Assembly: GCF_030463565.1 (NCBI RefSeq)
Contig: NC_134662.1
Span: 744,001 to 808,000, forward strand
From: Pelecanus crispus
Taxonomy: Eukaryota; Chordata; Aves; Pelecaniformes; Pelecanidae
Reading direction: 5' to 3'
Length of the DNA stretch: 64,000 bases
Positions 61,640 to 64,000 of this stretch are shown here, in pieces. Position 1 is the first letter of the stretch. Each line of letters starts with the position of its first letter. Position numbers and translations under genes: made by a program. A model generated the notes under the pieces. The model saw nothing but the letters and a program-made list of their open reading frames with translations. It did not search any database and was not told where the DNA came from.

Positions 61640-64000
61640 TTTTTGGAAAATGAGTGTTTTTTTGTAAAAGCACTCCCCTTTACTGTTTTCTGTGTGCATG
61701 TGCCAGTGCTTGTTAACCAATCACCCACAAGGTTTACTGTGTGGGGCTGACAAGTTGAGTGAGTGGGGTGAGTTCAGTGCTGATGAATCACCATCACTTC
61801 AGGCAGCAATTTTGCTTTCTGTCCTGCTGGTGAAATGCTACTGAAGTGAATGGGAGTTGTACAGTGAACTGCAGAAACTGTACTATGGGCTGGGGAGAAG
61901 CAAGAGCTGGGGCATCTCTGCTCGAGTTTCCATCGCAGGCAGCTGGGGGGAGGGAGTGCTTAAACCCAAAGTCCAGTGAAGACACAAACCAGCTTTTCAG
62001 GGTGAATCGTTTCTGCTTCTCAGCCTGTGCCTTTAAGCTTCCTATGCAAACTCCCCAAGTGCCTCCCACCCCTCTCCAGCGTCTTCCGCGGCCGCTGTGG
62101 CCGGGCAGTCACGGGGGGGGGGGAGCTTGGGGGAGGCGCCTCTCGGGGGAAGAAGTTTTCTAGGGAAGAACACCTTGGTGGCAACGGGAAAAGTAAAGCA
62201 GGTGAGTTCCTGCTCCTTCTTAACAGTCCTTTTTATTTCCTTCGCGGTGTTGGGCTCTCTTGGCTCGGGTGGGAAGAGAAAAACCTGCACCTTCTCTGAT
62301 AACTGCACTCACCCGTGGATGCTTCTTGCCCCTGAGGTCCCCGCGGTTTCTTAATTCATTGCCTGTTAGGGGAAACATCTAACCTTTTATTTAAAGTAAT
62401 AGATGCAAATAACTTCAGTGCTTTCTTTTTAGTCGCTTATGGCGAAACAAGTTTCCTTACGTGATCCTGGAGTGCTTTTTAGTGTTTTTCGAGTCCATGT
62501 GACTCTAAAATGACTTGGGAGACCTTGGGAGCACTTTGCACAAACAAATTGGTGATGCTGGAAGGGATTTGTTCTGCTTGTCAGACCAAAGGAACCAACA
62601 CTGGCCACAGAAATGGGCTCCCCATTGAATGTGTGTGGAAGTTTGACACTTCTGCCAGTTGTGCCCTGCAGGTTATATTTCTGTAGGACATTTCAGCTTT
62701 TGTTTATTAACCAGCGTGTCTTCAGCTATACCAAATGTGGGATCTAATGGATGAGCCTTCTTGGAAAGTGATCTCTGGACCCTCTTCTCTGAAAGTACTG
62801 GTTAAGGAGGAATGTCTTAGTTTCTTTAACACTCTGGAAACCAAACACAGAGAATGGTCTACATTATTTAAAAGCTATAACGAATTATGAAATATTCTAG
62901 AAAGAAAGTTCAGGGTACTTCGTGGGAAATAAAAAGTGCAGCTTTAGCAGTAACACAGATGTAAACACTAAAATAAGCAACATTATTGTTATATGAAATA
63001 TGCTAGTGACACAGTCATGGCTGTGAGCAGTTTTGACCTTGGCATGGGACAAATCGTGTAGCAACCTCCACGGGCTTGGAATAGTACCCTAATTTGAGCT
63101 AAACTAAATGTTTCTGCAGCTGGATGGTGCTTTGTTCTCACTGTTGAAGGAAAGGGCTTGAGGGTGCTGTCATGCTGCTTTGCAGCCACTTGTCTTCCAG
63201 ACTGCCCTGCAGAGAGTTCAGGCATGTCCCCCTGTATCCTGCTCAAGGGAGGTCCCTATGGGTGAAGGTGCCAAGCAAGGCGGCACAGGCCCGTGCTGGA
63301 TTTGAGCCATCCATGTGTGTCAGCAACCTGCAGCCTCTCCTTGGGGATGGTCTCCTCAGGCAGGAGGGGCTGACCAAAGCTGTATGTGGTCACACAGCCT
63401 CAGCACTTGAGTTTAGCAGACACTATCCTGTACCAATACATATGGTGTTTCATTCTGCAGCCTCTGAAGTCAATGACAAAAATCCCATTGACTCAGATGC
63501 TGCGAGTTCCCTGCTTGACTGACAACTTTCATCACTGGCAGGTTTCTCTGTGTGAATTCTTCCTTTGAGGGAGCATGCATTGCAGATGGCTGGTTTCAGG
63601 GTAGCATGGAGGTTTTGTGTCCATGAATATTAATGCCTACTTGTCAAACTGTAATAAGGGCTGAAGCTAGGTATAAAAAACAAAGTAATTTACACATTGC
63701 TTCTAATGTATGTAAGCTGGTGAGAAAGAATACAATGTGATTATCTGCAAAATGAAGACATCTACTTTAGCCCCTGCTCCCCCAAGGGATGTCCACCAGA
63801 TGTCCCAGTATGTCCACCAACTTCATTGGGACCAAGATTTCTCTCACAGCCTTTGTACTGTGCCAGACACAGTGTCCAAGTGAGGAGGGTGGTTGTCACT
63901 AAAGGAAATGCCATGAGTTAAGCATGTGAGGTTTTCTTGGCCGTTCATGAGCTGAAAAGTATCAAATTATGTAGTGCTCCTATTGTAAAAAGTAACTGGA
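61640..64000. other. Right end of the window
   Basis: Contains a GC-rich patch at about 62080-62201 ending in a strong donor. The rest, 62.4-64.0 kb, shows no recognisable exon or repeat. Confidence 0.4.
62080..62201 (+). other. Possible first (non-coding) exon and CpG-rich promoter of a downstream gene
   Basis: A local CpG-rich patch (TCTTCCGCGGCCGCTGTGGC, a G-rich run, GGAGGCGCCTCTCGGGGG) is followed by GTAAAGCAG|GTGAGTTCC, an excellent donor at 62202. No coding continuation lies inside the window, so the gene it would belong to is unknown. Confidence 0.35.

Noticed and set aside
1-64000. tRNA, rRNA, CRISPR arrays or bacterial-type operons
   Set aside because: None seen. The window is plainly vertebrate nuclear DNA.

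Overview
The window is vertebrate nuclear DNA and almost certainly from a bird. It has multi-exon genes with GT-AG introns and many CR1 LINE copies sharing the typical avian 3' end. It also has avian-type solo LTRs and a short GC-rich promoter island. The linkage LSM7-SPPL2B matches human 19p13.3, which I expect corresponds to the chicken chromosome 28 block. I cannot name the species.

Layout. 1-4100 holds the last five recognisable exons of a ceramide synthase (+ strand, CERS4-like). Its catalytic motif is changed and one exon cannot be found. 6863-9507 holds a complete three-exon BTB-BACK-kelch gene (- strand). 10907-11486 is a solo LTR with a 4-bp target duplication. 13064-16490 is the complete LSM7 gene (- strand, four exons, 103 aa). 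About 203 bp away, head to head across a CpG-rich promoter, SPPL2B starts at 16694 and runs on + through 15 coding exons to 44443 (597 aa). All of its intramembrane aspartyl protease motifs are present.

SPPL2B introns carry most of the mobile DNA: a CR1 nested inside a CR1 in intron 1, two further copies of one LTR family in intron 1, one intact solo LTR in intron 4, and several CR1 fragments in later introns. Downstream of SPPL2B, 45.2-58.5 kb is mostly unassigned. It contains another intact solo LTR of that family and some exon-like segments, the best at about 48.05-48.38 kb on the - strand. 58.5-61.6 kb is a long CR1 retaining endonuclease and reverse transcriptase remnants. A GC-rich patch ending in a strong splice donor at 62.2 kb may be the first exon of a further gene.

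The four protein genes do not form one pathway: sphingolipid synthesis, probable CUL3-type ubiquitin ligase adaptor, U6 snRNP/mRNA decay and intramembrane proteolysis. The only direct link visible is the shared LSM7/SPPL2B promoter.
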